DNA from: CBDCWQ01 sp965223435
GTDB taxonomy: Bacteria > Myxococcota > Kuafuiibacteriia > Kuafuiibacteriales > Kuafuiibacteriaceae
DNA length: 64,000 nt
Direction of reading: 5' to 3'
NCBI GenBank assembly: GCA_965223435.1
Contig: CBDCWQ010000021.1
Span: 744,001 to 808,000, forward strand
Of the stretch, positions 13,861-24,000 are shown piece after piece. The position numbers were made by a program, and so were the translations under genes. Every line of letters starts with the position of its first letter. Positions within the stretch are counted from its first letter, which is position 1. The notes beneath the pieces are model-generated. The model had not been told where the DNA came from, did not search any database, and saw nothing but the letters and a program-made list of their open reading frames with translations.

Positions 13861-15567
13861 ATGGGGCGTTTTTGTGAGATGAGGGGCCCTCAAGGGGGCT
13901 ATGCGCGCGGTCACGCAGGACTGGAGCGGTTCTGGAAAACCGTTCGCATCGAGACGAAGCGCCCGTTGCCATCTCAGTTGGATAGCTGGCTGGCCAACGG
14001 GCCACCGCACGGCCTCGTCCTCGGCGAGTGTGTGACCCCCCGTCGAAGCCTGCTCGCCGGTTGGGCGCATGCCGTTCGACAACAACGATCAGCCGAGGTC
14101 GCTTTTGTTCCCGTGAGCCCAGGCTACAGCACGGCGACCGCCCGCGACGTGCTCACCTTGATATACGGATTGTTGCGTCCGAGTGCGAGTGCACCGCTTT
14201 CGGCTGGGCGTACCCCGGATGAGCTTCGAAGTGCCATTCAGCTGGCATGCCAAGGCGTGGGTTGGGTGAGCGCATTTCCGAACGAGGAAGATGCTCAGTT
14301 GGTGGTGCTTGTCGAGGGTGTCGACGAGTTGATCGATTGTGCCCCCGACGACCTGCTCTTGTTGCACGGGTTGGGTGTGGGTGCGCGCGTCCTCCTGGCT
14401 GCCAGGCAGCACATTGGTTTACCATGGCGAAGCGACGAGCATACGGTTTTAAGTCTTGATGGTCTTCCTGAAGCTGGTGACACCCCGGGGTCAGCGCCAA
14501 AGGGGTTTGCTGGTCCATCAAATTCGGCGACAGCGGTGGTTGCGGCTCTGGCGGCGCCGGCGACCGCACAAACGCTTGCCTCACTAGGCATAGACCTGCC
14601 GGCAGAACTTCCTCCAGCATGCTGCCGCTACCCTGATGACCGAGTTCAGCTCGCGCGCGACGAATTGCGGGTGCAGCACACCACAGCGATGGGGGTGTTC
14701 GATCGTCGTGTGGTTGAATTTGGTTTAGACCTTATCGATGCCGACCCAGAAACCCAAGAGGCTATTGCGAAGGACTGTGGATATATCATCGATCATTTGG
14801 GTACGCACATGTCGCGCCTAGGAAGCAATGATTGGATGCGGTTGGTCACTCCAGGTTGGTTGCATTGCTGGAAGGCTCGTACAAAAAGTGTCCTCGGGTT
14901 TCTCACCGACGTGGGGCGTGCGCGTGCAGCGGCCACCAACAACTGCTTTCGCGCAGAGAACCAAAACCAGCGCGCCCAGTATCTGGTCGAGTTGGTCCGT
15001 TGCCAAATCGTGGAGGGGTCCATCCTTTCGCTGGAAGGTGGTCGTCCGTACCGGGGACTGGATGACAACCGGGCCTATCGCCTTCCTTTGGTCGATTGGT
15101 CAAAAACAACCGGTGCGGACGATCATCGACGGGCGGCTATAGAAGCGGCCAAGACCGCACTCAGACCCACGCCTGTTGGCGAGTGTTTCTCCTCGGAGCG
15201 AGCGGAAAGTGAATGGAAGCGCGCGGAACTGACCGAGGACGTTATGCGTGTTGAGGCTTTTGCTGAGCTTGCCTTGCGGCTTCCGGCCTTCCGACGGCCC
15301 GCTGCGGTGGCAGAAGCGATGCACGCATTTTGGGAATTCGGGGACACGAATTGCTGGCGCCCTCTTTACGCGCTCGCGCCTTGGATGTCAGATGCAGATG
15401 CGATGAGCCTATTCTCAGGAACCTTTGGCTGTGGCGATCTCGATGAGCGCCTTACCGGTTGGGCTGGGCTTGTCGACGCATACCCACTGCTGTTGCGGTT
15501 GGGCGGTAAAGCTGCCGTTCTTGGCGCCGCTCGTGAGGTAGAAGCTGTGGCGTTGTGGTTGCCGTGA
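13861..15567 (+). CDS. NACHT/STAND-like protein with degenerate P-loop
   Basis: This 568-residue soluble protein of unknown role resembles the ATPase part of NACHT/STAND proteins. Residues 50-70 (HGLVLGECVTPRRSLLAGWA) sit where the P-loop strand and helix belong, but the usual GKS/T is replaced by PRRS. Residues 80-105 continue with the FVPVSPGYSTATARDVL pattern seen after the P-loop in NACHT proteins. Residues 147-157 form a Walker-B-like strand (LVVLVEGVDELID), and GARVLLAARQ (174-183) resembles sensor 1. The C-terminal half is probably alpha-helical with no recognised repeats. The ATG at 13861 follows a GAGGGGTGAGCGAG purine stretch. ATP hydrolysis is doubtful given the missing lysine. Confidence 0.6.
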   Translation: MGRFCEMRGPQGGYARGHAGLERFWKTVRIETKRPLPSQLDSWLANGPPHGLVLGECVTPRRSLLAGWAHAVRQQRSAEVAFVPVSPGYSTATARDVLTLIYGLLRPSASAPLSAGRTPDELRSAIQLACQGVGWVSAFPNEEDAQLVVLVEGVDELIDCAPDDLLLLHGLGVGARVLLAARQHIGLPWRSDEHTVLSLDGLPEAGDTPGSAPKGFAGPSNSATAVVAALAAPATAQTLASLGIDLPAELPPACCRYPDDRVQLARDELRVQHTTAMGVFDRRVVEFGLDLIDADPETQEAIAKDCGYIIDHLGTHMSRLGSNDWMRLVTPGWLHCWKARTKSVLGFLTDVGRARAAATNNCFRAENQNQRAQYLVELVRCQIVEGSILSLEGGRPYRGLDDNRAYRLPLVDWSKTTGADDHRRAAIEAAKTALRPTPVGECFSSERAESEWKRAELTEDVMRVEAFAELALRLPAFRRPAAVAEAMHAFWEFGDTNCWRPLYALAPWMSDADAMSLFSGTFGCGDLDERLTGWAGLVDAYPLLLRLGGKAAVLGAAREVEAVALWLP

Positions 15568-15602
15568 TCCGAGGTCTATGGGTGGGCCGAATGGAGAGCC
15601 GT

Positions 15603-18600
15603 CTATTCGGAATCCTGGTCGTCTTGGTGATCGGACGCGGTTTGGTTTTGCACGGTCTTGAGTGCGCGCTCGAGACGGATTTCGTCTAGAAGGCCTTCTT
15701 GCTCCAAGACGGCGATCACGGACCGGAACATGAGCTGGGCGTTGTCCTCTTCGGGCATAATTCCGGCCACAAAACCCAGAAGCGCCTGCCTGAGTTCATG
15801 CCCGGTGGTGATGCCCGCGTTGGGTTCGGGCTCTTCGGGGTCTTGCATCAACACGATTTCACCGGTGTTCAACCCACCGGAAATCGTGCCTGTGGTGTGA
15901 GGTGAGTCCGATAGGCCTATATCCAATGGTGGAGGGTCCGCGGAAGGCATGCTGTGGATGGCGTGGTTCGTGCTGTCCACATGAATGGCGTTGTTCGGTG
16001 AACTGTCTTCTAGGTCGACTTCGAAAGATTCATTGAATTCATCTGGGCCACGCGGCTCCGGATTCGACACCGCTTCGATGGGCTCGGGTGCGCCGGCCGT
16101 GAGCGGTTCTTGGTCTCGCGTCGGACTTGCTTCGAATACGGGTTCGGAGGCCGCTGCGGACTCGTTTGGGCTACCAAAAATGGGTTCTTCGTTTTCTGCT
16201 GCGGGTTCGTTTTCTACTGAGATGCCGAGGATGGGTTCTTCATTTTCCGCTGCGGGCTTGTTTTCTACTGAGATGCCGAGGATGGGTTCTTCATTTTCCG
16301 CTGCGGGCTTGTTTTCTACTGAGATGCCGAAGATGGGTTCTTCGGCCTCTGATGCGTTTGGGGACTCGTTCAGGGTACCAAAGATGGGTGCTTCGTCTGG
16401 GGACTCGCTTAGGGTGCCCAAGTCCGGTGTTTCGGCTTCGTCTTCTTGTGGTGTGCCGAAGATGGGTGCTTCGTCTGGGGGTTCGTTCAGGGTGCCGAAG
16501 ATCGGTTCATTGGGTGTGCCTTTTTTTGAGTCGCCGAAGACGGGTTCCATCGATGCGGGCATGGCATCGGATGGTGGTCGGGAGGGCGCGGCGTCGGCCG
16601 CCTCACCGAATACGGGCGGGGGCTCCTCGGCCACGTCATCGAACAGGAGTTCTTCAGCCGATGTGGAAGCCGAGGCTTGGAGCACGGGGATGGCTTGAGG
16701 CGTAGCTTCGATGGGTTGATCACTTTGGTTTGCTGCTGTGGGTTGAGGTTCGCCGGAAAACGCGGAGGCCTCGACGTGTGGAGCTTCGGTAGATTTGGGC
16801 TCTGAGTGGGGAGCCACGTTTTGGTTCGACAGAAAATCGGCGTTCTCTCCATCCGCATCTTCGCCGAGGAGCTCGAATACGTCTTCGGATGCGTCCGGGA
16901 GATCTTCGCTGACCTCTCTTTCCTGGTGAACGTCATCGGCGGCTTCCGATTCGGCGAGGGCGAGACGGCTTAGGTTGGGGTTGGGCGCTTGGTTGAATTC
17001 TGGGTCGTCTGCCGCCGGCGTTGCATCCAGGGGCGCTTCATCGTTGAGTGCCAGGTGGTCTTTCGCGGTGGTTGGGCCAGGCAAATCCGGTGTGGGCTCC
17101 CAGCCACCGTCGCCGCCGACCAGATCACCCCAACTTTCGTTGAACCCAGTACCGGATTCTACGGGCGCGGTTTTTGGGCTGGTGTCGCTGCTTTGGATAT
17201 CTGCGCTGGCCAACAGATCGGCAGTGGGGGGTTTTAAGGTGTCGGTGAGGGACGGCTCCGGCGCGAGCGTGGGGCCTGGTGGCGGCGAGTCTTCCCTCGA
17301 ATCGGCAGGTTCCACCTCTAGGACATCTTCGAGATCGATGGTCGTTCCGATCGCTGGAATCCGGCCGGTTCCCAGACTTTCGGGCGCCTCAGTGCTTAAA
17401 CTGGCCGGCTGAAGTTTGGGTTGCTTCTTGCCTAAACGTCTTTCAATACGAGCAGGATCGATGACTGTTGCGACTTCGTGGATGGGTGGGGGCGTCAGTG
17501 GGAGGGGTGTAAACGGGGGTGTTCCAGCCGCACTGTCGTCCGGCGCGTCGGAAAGAGGGCTCAAGAAATTGTTCTCGTCGCCGGCGGCCGAAGAGGAAGT
17601 CACCGCACTGCTTTGAGGAGAAATCGGTGTAACCGGTGGGCTGGTTGCCGGAGCTTGGAAGACGGGCGGCGGCGTGGGACTGCCGGTTGGTGGCGATGAG
17701 GTGAGCGGTGCGACCGGGACGTGTGGACTGGCGCCCGCGGGCGCCGCCACAGAGCCGATTGAACCCCTGCTAGGGCTTTGCACTTGTCCGTACTCTTGCG
17801 GGGCCTGTCCCGTTGCCAACCCGGGGATCTGCCAGGGCTCGGGCTGGGAAAGTGGGGGGGGGCCGGGAAACTGCGGATTGGGTGCGATGGTTTCTGGGGA
17901 CGCCGGCGCAGAAAAGGCAGGTGCCGTCATGGGAGCATGGACCGGTGGGGGCGGTTCCAGGTCCAGATCGAGGGCTGCGTTTCCAGGATCGCCGGACTGA
18001 TCGGTTGGCACGTCTGCCAGGGGCGCGCCTGCTTCGGCTTCGTGGTTCTCGTCGATGTCCTCACCGATGATGATCTCCTCAAAGGGATCCTCTTCCAACT
18101 CTTCGCTTTCGTAGGGTGCGACGGGTTCCAGCAGCATCCGGAAGTCGTTGCTGTCGCTCTTCTTCTTGTCTTTTGGGGTTTCGGTTTCTCCTCCTTGGAC
18201 ATCGCCCGACCCCGACGGATGGCTCCTCTGTGGGGCGGCCGGGGGTGAATTGGGAACGCCCTGAATCACTTGAACATCACTGTTTTGTGTGGATTCTTTG
18301 GAAGGGCTTTTCGACGGATGGTTCTTGTAGTGTTCGGCGATTGCAAGCTCGATGTCGGCTGCACCCGCAAGCAGCCACCGAACCCGTACGTAGGTGCCAA
18401 CCGCCTTTCTCACTGCATCCAAGCAGGCGCGATCGAGAGGATCGGACGTGGCAATGAATATGCACTCGGCGCTCTCTTCTCGTTTGAGCGCCATCGGCAC
18501 GATCTGATACTCGGTGGCGACGTCGACCGGGATTCTGGACAAGACACGCTCGTGTATCGGGGTGGTCGACGGAGAGCAGACCTCCAGGCCAAGTTGTCGT

Positions 18601-18767
18601 GAAAGCGCGCGTGTGAGGCGATCTTCGGTGATGATCGCGGCCTCCACGAGGATCTTACCCAGCCGCTTTTTCGAGAACTCTTGGGCTTCTAGGGCGGCTT
18701 CCAGCTGCTCGTGGTCAATGAACCCCATTTCGACGAGAAGTGCACCGAGACGCTGCTGGGCAGACAT
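15603..18767 (-). CDS. MshEN-domain protein with very long low-complexity region
   Basis: This 1054-residue protein has an N-terminal domain of the type II secretion/pilus ATPase type (MshEN/GspE-N, about residues 1-150): LGALLVEMGFIDHEQLEAAL, FSKKRLGKILVEAAIITED and LTRALSRQLGLEV, then IPVDVATEYQIVPMAL. MshEN domains can bind c-di-GMP. There is no ATPase domain. Residues about 150-960 are acidic, Pro/Ser/Glu-rich and presumably disordered, with many variants of EEPIFG or DEAPIFG motifs, including three 17-residue tandem repeats. The last 90 residues are again ordered (LRQALLGFVAGIMPEEDNAQ). The low-complexity part may act as a scaffold or linker, which is inference. Confidence 0.8.
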   Translation of the reverse strand: MSAQQRLGALLVEMGFIDHEQLEAALEAQEFSKKRLGKILVEAAIITEDRLTRALSRQLGLEVCSPSTTPIHERVLSRIPVDVATEYQIVPMALKREESAECIFIATSDPLDRACLDAVRKAVGTYVRVRWLLAGAADIELAIAEHYKNHPSKSPSKESTQNSDVQVIQGVPNSPPAAPQRSHPSGSGDVQGGETETPKDKKKSDSNDFRMLLEPVAPYESEELEEDPFEEIIIGEDIDENHEAEAGAPLADVPTDQSGDPGNAALDLDLEPPPPVHAPMTAPAFSAPASPETIAPNPQFPGPPPLSQPEPWQIPGLATGQAPQEYGQVQSPSRGSIGSVAAPAGASPHVPVAPLTSSPPTGSPTPPPVFQAPATSPPVTPISPQSSAVTSSSAAGDENNFLSPLSDAPDDSAAGTPPFTPLPLTPPPIHEVATVIDPARIERRLGKKQPKLQPASLSTEAPESLGTGRIPAIGTTIDLEDVLEVEPADSREDSPPPGPTLAPEPSLTDTLKPPTADLLASADIQSSDTSPKTAPVESGTGFNESWGDLVGGDGGWEPTPDLPGPTTAKDHLALNDEAPLDATPAADDPEFNQAPNPNLSRLALAESEAADDVHQEREVSEDLPDASEDVFELLGEDADGENADFLSNQNVAPHSEPKSTEAPHVEASAFSGEPQPTAANQSDQPIEATPQAIPVLQASASTSAEELLFDDVAEEPPPVFGEAADAAPSRPPSDAMPASMEPVFGDSKKGTPNEPIFGTLNEPPDEAPIFGTPQEDEAETPDLGTLSESPDEAPIFGTLNESPNASEAEEPIFGISVENKPAAENEEPILGISVENKPAAENEEPILGISVENEPAAENEEPIFGSPNESAAASEPVFEASPTRDQEPLTAGAPEPIEAVSNPEPRGPDEFNESFEVDLEDSSPNNAIHVDSTNHAIHSMPSADPPPLDIGLSDSPHTTGTISGGLNTGEIVLMQDPEEPEPNAGITTGHELRQALLGFVAGIMPEEDNAQLMFRSVIAVLEQEGLLDEIRLERALKTVQNQTASDHQDDQDSE
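16182..16334 (-). repeat. Three 51-bp tandem repeats inside the MshEN protein gene
   Basis: Three direct copies of a 51-base unit lie at 16182-16232, 16233-16283 and 16284-16334. Copies 2 and 3 differ at one base, and a degraded fourth unit follows. On the minus strand each encodes 17 residues with ENEEPI(L/F)GISVEN(K/E)PAA. The near identity suggests recent expansion and likely copy-number change by slippage. Confidence 0.92.
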
Positions 18768-18874
18768 AGCTCGAAAACTCTAGATCTGATCCCGTCTCGT
18801 CGCAAACGACCCCGGTCCTACCTAAAACGACAGGCTGCGGTCCCCAGAAACAAAAAGTTGCCTCGCCAGCTTGG

Positions 18875-19327
18875 GTGCCTATAGTGGGCCGCGCCGTGGG
18901 TGGGTTGTTTCGCTATCTGGTTGTGATGGGGGCCCTTATTGGGCTGGTGTGGTGCGCTGTAAGTGTGGAGTTTGCGGGGAAGACACCCTACGGGCACTTG
19001 CGGGTGTGGGGAAAGCAACCATGGGTGTTGTCGGCCTCTAAATGGGTTCGAGATTTTGCGGAAGATGCCCACGCCTGGTGGGATAAATGGCGGGCTTCCC
19101 TGGATGAACCAGCGGTGGCTGAAGCGCCCCCCAACCGGGCCGTCGAGGCGCCAGCGCCGGAAAACCGCAAGCCAGCTCGCCTGAGGAGGCTCCGCCGTGC
19201 GGCAAAAGCCCTGAAACCCGCGGACCGGGGCCAGGGGCGGGCAGGGCGGGTTGAGGAACGTCTCTCACTGGAACAGAAGAAGGCGCTCGACGAACTGGTG
19301 ACAACCCGCTTAGCCCACGACAGATGA
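18875..19327 (+). CDS. Small single-pass membrane protein, function unknown
   Basis: This 150-residue protein has one N-terminal membrane helix (about residues 9-31, LFRYLVVMGALIGLVWCAVS). An aromatic-rich juxtamembrane part follows (VWGKQPWVLSASKWVRDFAE, HAWWDKWRA). The C-terminal region is basic and Ala/Arg-rich with a final EQKKALDELVTTRL helix. A GTG at 18875 or 18884 serves as start. Its TGA overlaps the ATG of the next gene (ATGA), so translation is coupled with the following membrane protein, and the rhomboid gene follows that. No family is recognised. Confidence 0.65.
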   Translation: MPIVGRAVGGLFRYLVVMGALIGLVWCAVSVEFAGKTPYGHLRVWGKQPWVLSASKWVRDFAEDAHAWWDKWRASLDEPAVAEAPPNRAVEAPAPENRKPARLRRLRRAAKALKPADRGQGRAGRVEERLSLEQKKALDELVTTRLAHDR

Positions 19328-19908
19328 TCACTGCGGTACGCCCGCTCGATGAGACTCCCGTCGAGCCCACCAGATGGGGCGCCCCGACGCGCCCGCTTGA
19401 AGCGACGCGGGGCCGAAGGCACCGGAGCCTGGATCGGACGTCGTTGAGTTCGGGAGCGCGAGGCCGGTCTACCATGCGCGGAGCCGTCGACTTGATTCGA
19501 GCTTCGCTCGCGCTCTTGATGTTCATGATCCTCTTTTGGACGCTCTCCTGGCTTCAAGGGCGTTACGCGGACAGCGATCATCGCAAGGCGACCGCCATGG
19601 TGCGAGATTATCGTGCGGAGGAGGGAGGCCCTAGCATTACCGAGGCCATCCTTCAAAAGCATCCGAACCTGAAAGCGCATGACATTTCTTGGAGCAGCTC
19701 CATCTTGAGCAGCTGCCTGGGACACGTCCGCGTGCTTGCATACGTCCCTCAACAGGACCAACAACCGGCCGCGAATTATGCTTTTGATGTTCGGCTGACG
19801 GCACCGAGTATTCATCCGACAGACCCGGCGACGGTCAAGATTCTTCAATCGTTGACTGCGACAACCACTCCACACCCAGACGCGAAAGCGGTTCCGGACC
19901 GAGGGTGA
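19324..19908 (+). CDS. Membrane-anchored protein of unknown function
   Basis: This frame encodes 194 residues if started at the ATG that overlaps the previous stop. The first 50 residues are Arg/Pro-rich, and an internal ATG at 19474 (MRGAVDLIRASLALLMFMIL) would start just before the single membrane helix (about 59-78 of the long form), so the shorter form is possible. The C-terminal 110 residues are soluble, with GGPSITEAILQKHPNLKAHD. The family is unknown. It ends three bases before the TTG start of the rhomboid gene, giving a three-gene unit. Confidence 0.65.
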   Translation: MITAVRPLDETPVEPTRWGAPTRPLEATRGRRHRSLDRTSLSSGARGRSTMRGAVDLIRASLALLMFMILFWTLSWLQGRYADSDHRKATAMVRDYRAEEGGPSITEAILQKHPNLKAHDISWSSSILSSCLGHVRVLAYVPQQDQQPAANYAFDVRLTAPSIHPTDPATVKILQSLTATTTPHPDAKAVPDRG

Positions 19909-19911
19909 ATT

Positions 19912-21039
19912 TTGCGCCATGATGTCAAAACCTGCCCCAACTGTGGTGCATTGATCACGCCGCAGCTGGCGCGATGTCGGCAGTGCCGCACCTATCTGCA
20001 CGGCACCAAGCTTGAGGGGTTTTTGGTGGAACACCTGCTGCCGAGCAGCTTTGCGGGTTCGCCGGGTACCGGCCTGATCGTTGTTCTTTTGGTTCTGTAC
20101 TATGCCTTGATGGTCATGCTCGCAGGAGTGGACTCCCTTTTGGGGTTTTCTTCTTTTAGCCTCCAGCAGCTTGGCGCAACGCATGGACCGAGCATCATCA
20201 GAGGTCAGTTTTGGCGTGTGGTCACCGCGAATTTTCTGCACCATGATTTGGCGCACCTTGGTCTTAACGTGTGGGCCCTGATGTATGTGGGCCCTCTTGT
20301 CGAGGAGGTCTTCGATCGCAAGAAGATGATCCTCATTTTTATCGTCAGCGGCATCGCTTCGATGATCGCCAGCCATGTGTACTACACGATGCTCAGTGAG
20401 GGGCTGCTCGTGACATCGGGTGGGGCTTCCGGTGCGGTTTCTGGGTTGATTGGCGCTGCATTCTTCGTTGCGTGGCGAATGGGCCCTCCGGGCCGAAGTG
20501 TCTTCGAGGGGTTGAGGCGCTGGATCATCTTCATGGCCATCATGGGTTTCTTCATGAACGTGAACAACGCTGCCCACCTTGGTGGATTTGTAGTGGGGAT
20601 TGGGTGCACCTTTTTGGTTCCTTTGGGTTTGACCCAAAGTGTGGTGGGTCAGAAATTTCTGTCTGCTTTTGTGCTTTGCCTATTTGCTTTGGTGCTTTGG
20701 TGCTGCGTACTGATGCTTCAGAACCTTCGAGGTTTTCCCGCTCATCTCGATGCGGACTACTTCGGTCGTAGTGTGTTGTTTGTTGACTACGCCGAAGGGC
20801 ACCCGTGGGACTACTCCTCTCAGGTGATGCTTCAGCAGGCTTGTCTTGATGCCATCGACAACAAAGAAGACCTGACAAAGAAGATAAAACGCTGCGATCT
20901 CAACCTTCGCGCAAATCCAAGAAATCCGTCTGCCTATGTGTTGCTCGCCCTCCTGTATGAAGAGGTCGGGCGCATAGAAGAGGCGAAGCGGTTGCGGGTG
21001 CTGGCCCTTCGGTTAGGCTATGGGCGAGCCCAGGGCTGA
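19912..21039 (+). CDS. Rhomboid-family intramembrane serine protease with zinc ribbon and TPR tail
   Basis: This 375-residue membrane protease has an N-terminal zinc-ribbon-like motif (CPNCG, then CRQC, residues 8-25), which is unusual in rhomboids outside this type. Six or so membrane helices follow. The first-loop motif is FWRVVTANFLHHDLAHLGLN, the catalytic serine lies in GGASGAVSG (Ser173), and the catalytic histidine in NNAAHLGGF (His222). The C-terminal about 45 residues look like one TPR unit (AYVLLALLYEEVGRIEEAKR). It starts at a TTG three bases after the upstream gene. Its TGA at 21037-21039 is immediately adjacent to the stop of dnaE on the other strand, with no base between. Confidence 0.92.
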   Translation: MRHDVKTCPNCGALITPQLARCRQCRTYLHGTKLEGFLVEHLLPSSFAGSPGTGLIVVLLVLYYALMVMLAGVDSLLGFSSFSLQQLGATHGPSIIRGQFWRVVTANFLHHDLAHLGLNVWALMYVGPLVEEVFDRKKMILIFIVSGIASMIASHVYYTMLSEGLLVTSGGASGAVSGLIGAAFFVAWRMGPPGRSVFEGLRRWIIFMAIMGFFMNVNNAAHLGGFVVGIGCTFLVPLGLTQSVVGQKFLSAFVLCLFALVLWCCVLMLQNLRGFPAHLDADYFGRSVLFVDYAEGHPWDYSSQVMLQQACLDAIDNKEDLTKKIKRCDLNLRANPRNPSAYVLLALLYEEVGRIEEAKRLRVLALRLGYGRAQG

Positions 21040-24000
21040 CTACGCAAAACGAACGACCCCACTGCCAAAAGACTGCTCAATGCGGTCCATCAGCGTGTCG
21101 CTTGGTTCGAGACGATACGATTCAGGAAGTTTCATTTCGACCTCGGCAGTATCAGGAATAGAGACCAGAAGGCGGACAGGGCAGAGTCCTTTATGGTCCT
21201 TAAATACCTGGTTGAGTTCGTTGAGACGCTTGTGATCAAGAGCAGACTCTTCGAGCGTAAGAACGATGGCCTTCGTCTTTTCTTGTCGGGCTTCGGTGAT
21301 CGGACGGGCGCTGACGCACCTTATTCTTAGGCGCTGACGGCCTTCTTCATCGCGGTTGGTTGACACCGCAAGCGTCAGCAGAAGAGGTACGTCAGACTTG
21401 AGCACATCTTCAATGTCGGCAAAGTTTTTGGCAGAGACCACCATTTCTGCGGAGCCGGTAAGATCTTCGATGGTGACAAAAGCCATTCTACCGGAGCCGT
21501 CTTTGAGGGGGCGTTCGCGGACGGTGGTGACGACCGCCGCAACGACGACTTCGCTTCGACCTGGTTTCTTCTCTAACTGGCCGATGGTGGCGCTGGTCAT
21601 TCGTTTGAGTTCTTCTTTGTACCGGTCCAGCGGATGTCCCGTAACGTAGAAACCCGTGGTTTCTTTTTCGAGTTTGAGGCGTTCAAGCTCGGGCCATTCG
21701 TACAGTGACTCATCGTAGCGCTCGACCGGTTTAACAGACTGAATCAGATCTGGGGAACCAAACAGTGAGGCCTGACCCACCGCGATGTCTCTTTGAGTGG
21801 CCTTGGCAGCGTCGATGGCGTTGTCCAGGGCCGCAAACAGTTGAGCCCTCGGTCGCTCGAAACAGTCAAACGCCCCTGAGCGGACCAGCGCTTCCAGCGT
21901 TTTTCGGTTGATGTATTTGTGGGGAACCCGCTCGCAAAAATCATACAAAGAAGCGAAGGCTGTGGCATCGGCATCTTTGCGCTCGTCCCGCGCCTTGAGA
22001 ACGGCCTCCAAAGCGGCCTCTCCAAGTCCCTTGATTGCGCCAAGGCCAAAACGAACTCTCTTTTCTCGCACCGTGAATGAAATATGGGACTCGTTGACCG
22101 TCGGAGGAAGAACTTCGATACCCATAGCCTTTGTTTCCGCGATGTATTTCACGATGTTGTCGCTGTTGTTCACCTCGGTGGAGAGTAGGGCCGCCATGAA
22201 TTCTACGGGGTAGTAGGTTTTCAGGTACGCGGTTTGATAGGTGATGAGCGCGTAGGCGGCGGAGTGGGATTTGTTGAAACCGTACCCGGCAAATTTTTCC
22301 ATAAGATCAAAGACATTTTTTGCCTCTTCCTCCGGAATGTCTGCGCCAATGCAGCCCTCAACAAACTTGATACGTTCTTTGGCCATCACTTCGGGCTTTT
22401 TCTTACCCATGGCCCGACGCAGTAGGTCCGCTCCGCCGAGCGAGTATTTTGCCATTTTCTGCGCCGCTTGCATGACTTGCTCTTGGTAAACAAAACCTCC
22501 GTAGGTAGGCTTGAGCACTTCTTCAAGGAGTGGATGAGGATATTTAACCTGTTTTTTGCCGTGCTTGCAGTCGATGAAGTCATCGACCATCCCGGTTTGT
22601 AGGGGGCCGGGGCGGTATAAAGCGACCGCCGCCACAATATCTTCGAAGCAATCGGGCTTAAGCCGTTTAAGGAGCTCTTGAAAACCACTGGATTCGAGCT
22701 GAAAGACACCCAGTGTCTCTCCTTTGGTGATCAATTTGTAAACTTCGCGATCCTCGAGCGGGAGGCGTGCGCACTGAAGGCTCAAATCGGTTCCTTTTTG
22801 CTCGGTATTGAGCCGATCCACAAACAAAGAAGCTTCGGCCATGGCTTCTTTGAATTTAGGTACGGTTTTAAAGGAGCGTTTGATGTGCGGATGCGCCATC
22901 AGTGCTTCGACATCTTGGGTTTTGAGCTCTCTTTCGATGCGCTCATTGACATGACGTTCTGCATGATAAATGACGTCGAGCGTCTTTAGACCAAGAAAAT
23001 CGAACTTGACGAGCCCCGCGTCTTCGACATCGCTCATGGAGAACTGGGTGACGAGCTCGTTGTCATTGCCTCGGAATACGGGAACTACATCCCAAAGATG
23101 GGTGTCGGCGATGACGATGCCTGCTGCGTGCATGCCAGCTTGTCGATAGAGACCTTCGAGCTTCTGGGCGATTTCGATAACTTCTTTGTAGACGGGGTTT
23201 TCGTCTCGCAACTGCCTGAGCTTGGGTTCGAGCTCTAGGGCCTTCTCGATGGTGATGGGTTTGGCGTTGCCGTTTTCTTTGTATGTGTTTGGGAGCAGCT
23301 TCGTAATGGCGTTGACTTCCGAAAAGGGAAGTTCAAGACATCTGGCCACGTCTTTGATGACCGACTTCGCCTTCATTTGAGCAAAAGTTGCGATCTGCCC
23401 CACTTGAGATGACCCGTATTTATCGGTCACGTAGTCGATCACTTCGCCGCGTCGCTCTTGGCAGAAGTCGACGTCGAAATCGGGCATGCTCACCCGTTCT
23501 GGGTTCAAAAAGCGCTCGAACAGCAGGTTGTACGGAATGGGATCGAGGTCCGTAATTCTTAGAGCGTAGGCCACGATCGAGCCCGCGCCAGAGCCGCGCC
23601 CAGGTCCGACCGAAATATCGTTCTCCTTCGCCCAATTGATAAAGTCGGCCACGATCAGGAAGTAGCCAGGAAATTTCATTCCGATGATGATGTCGAGTTC
23701 TTCTTGAAGACGTGCTCGATACTCGTCTTGGTCAACAGCGTAGGGGAGCTCAGAGAACCGTCGCTCAAGCCCTTGTTGCGATCGGTGGATGAGGTGGTCT
23801 TGAATGTCTGTTCCGTCTTCGGGGACAAAAGTGGGCAACATGGGTTGGCCAAGCTCGAGCTCGAGATTCACCATTTCGTGGACCCGTTGCGTATTGGCGA
23901 TGGCCTCGGGGCAGTCGCGGAACAAGGCGCTCATTTCTTCTGGAGACCGGATGTAAAAAGCATCGGTCTCATGCCGCTGGCGTTTCGGATCGTTGCGAGA

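Noticed and set aside
18988..20637. A 549-codon open frame on the minus strand
   Set aside because: It lies antisense to three plus-strand genes with overlapping start/stop codons and a clear rhomboid domain. Its translation is His/Arg/Gln-rich with no domain.
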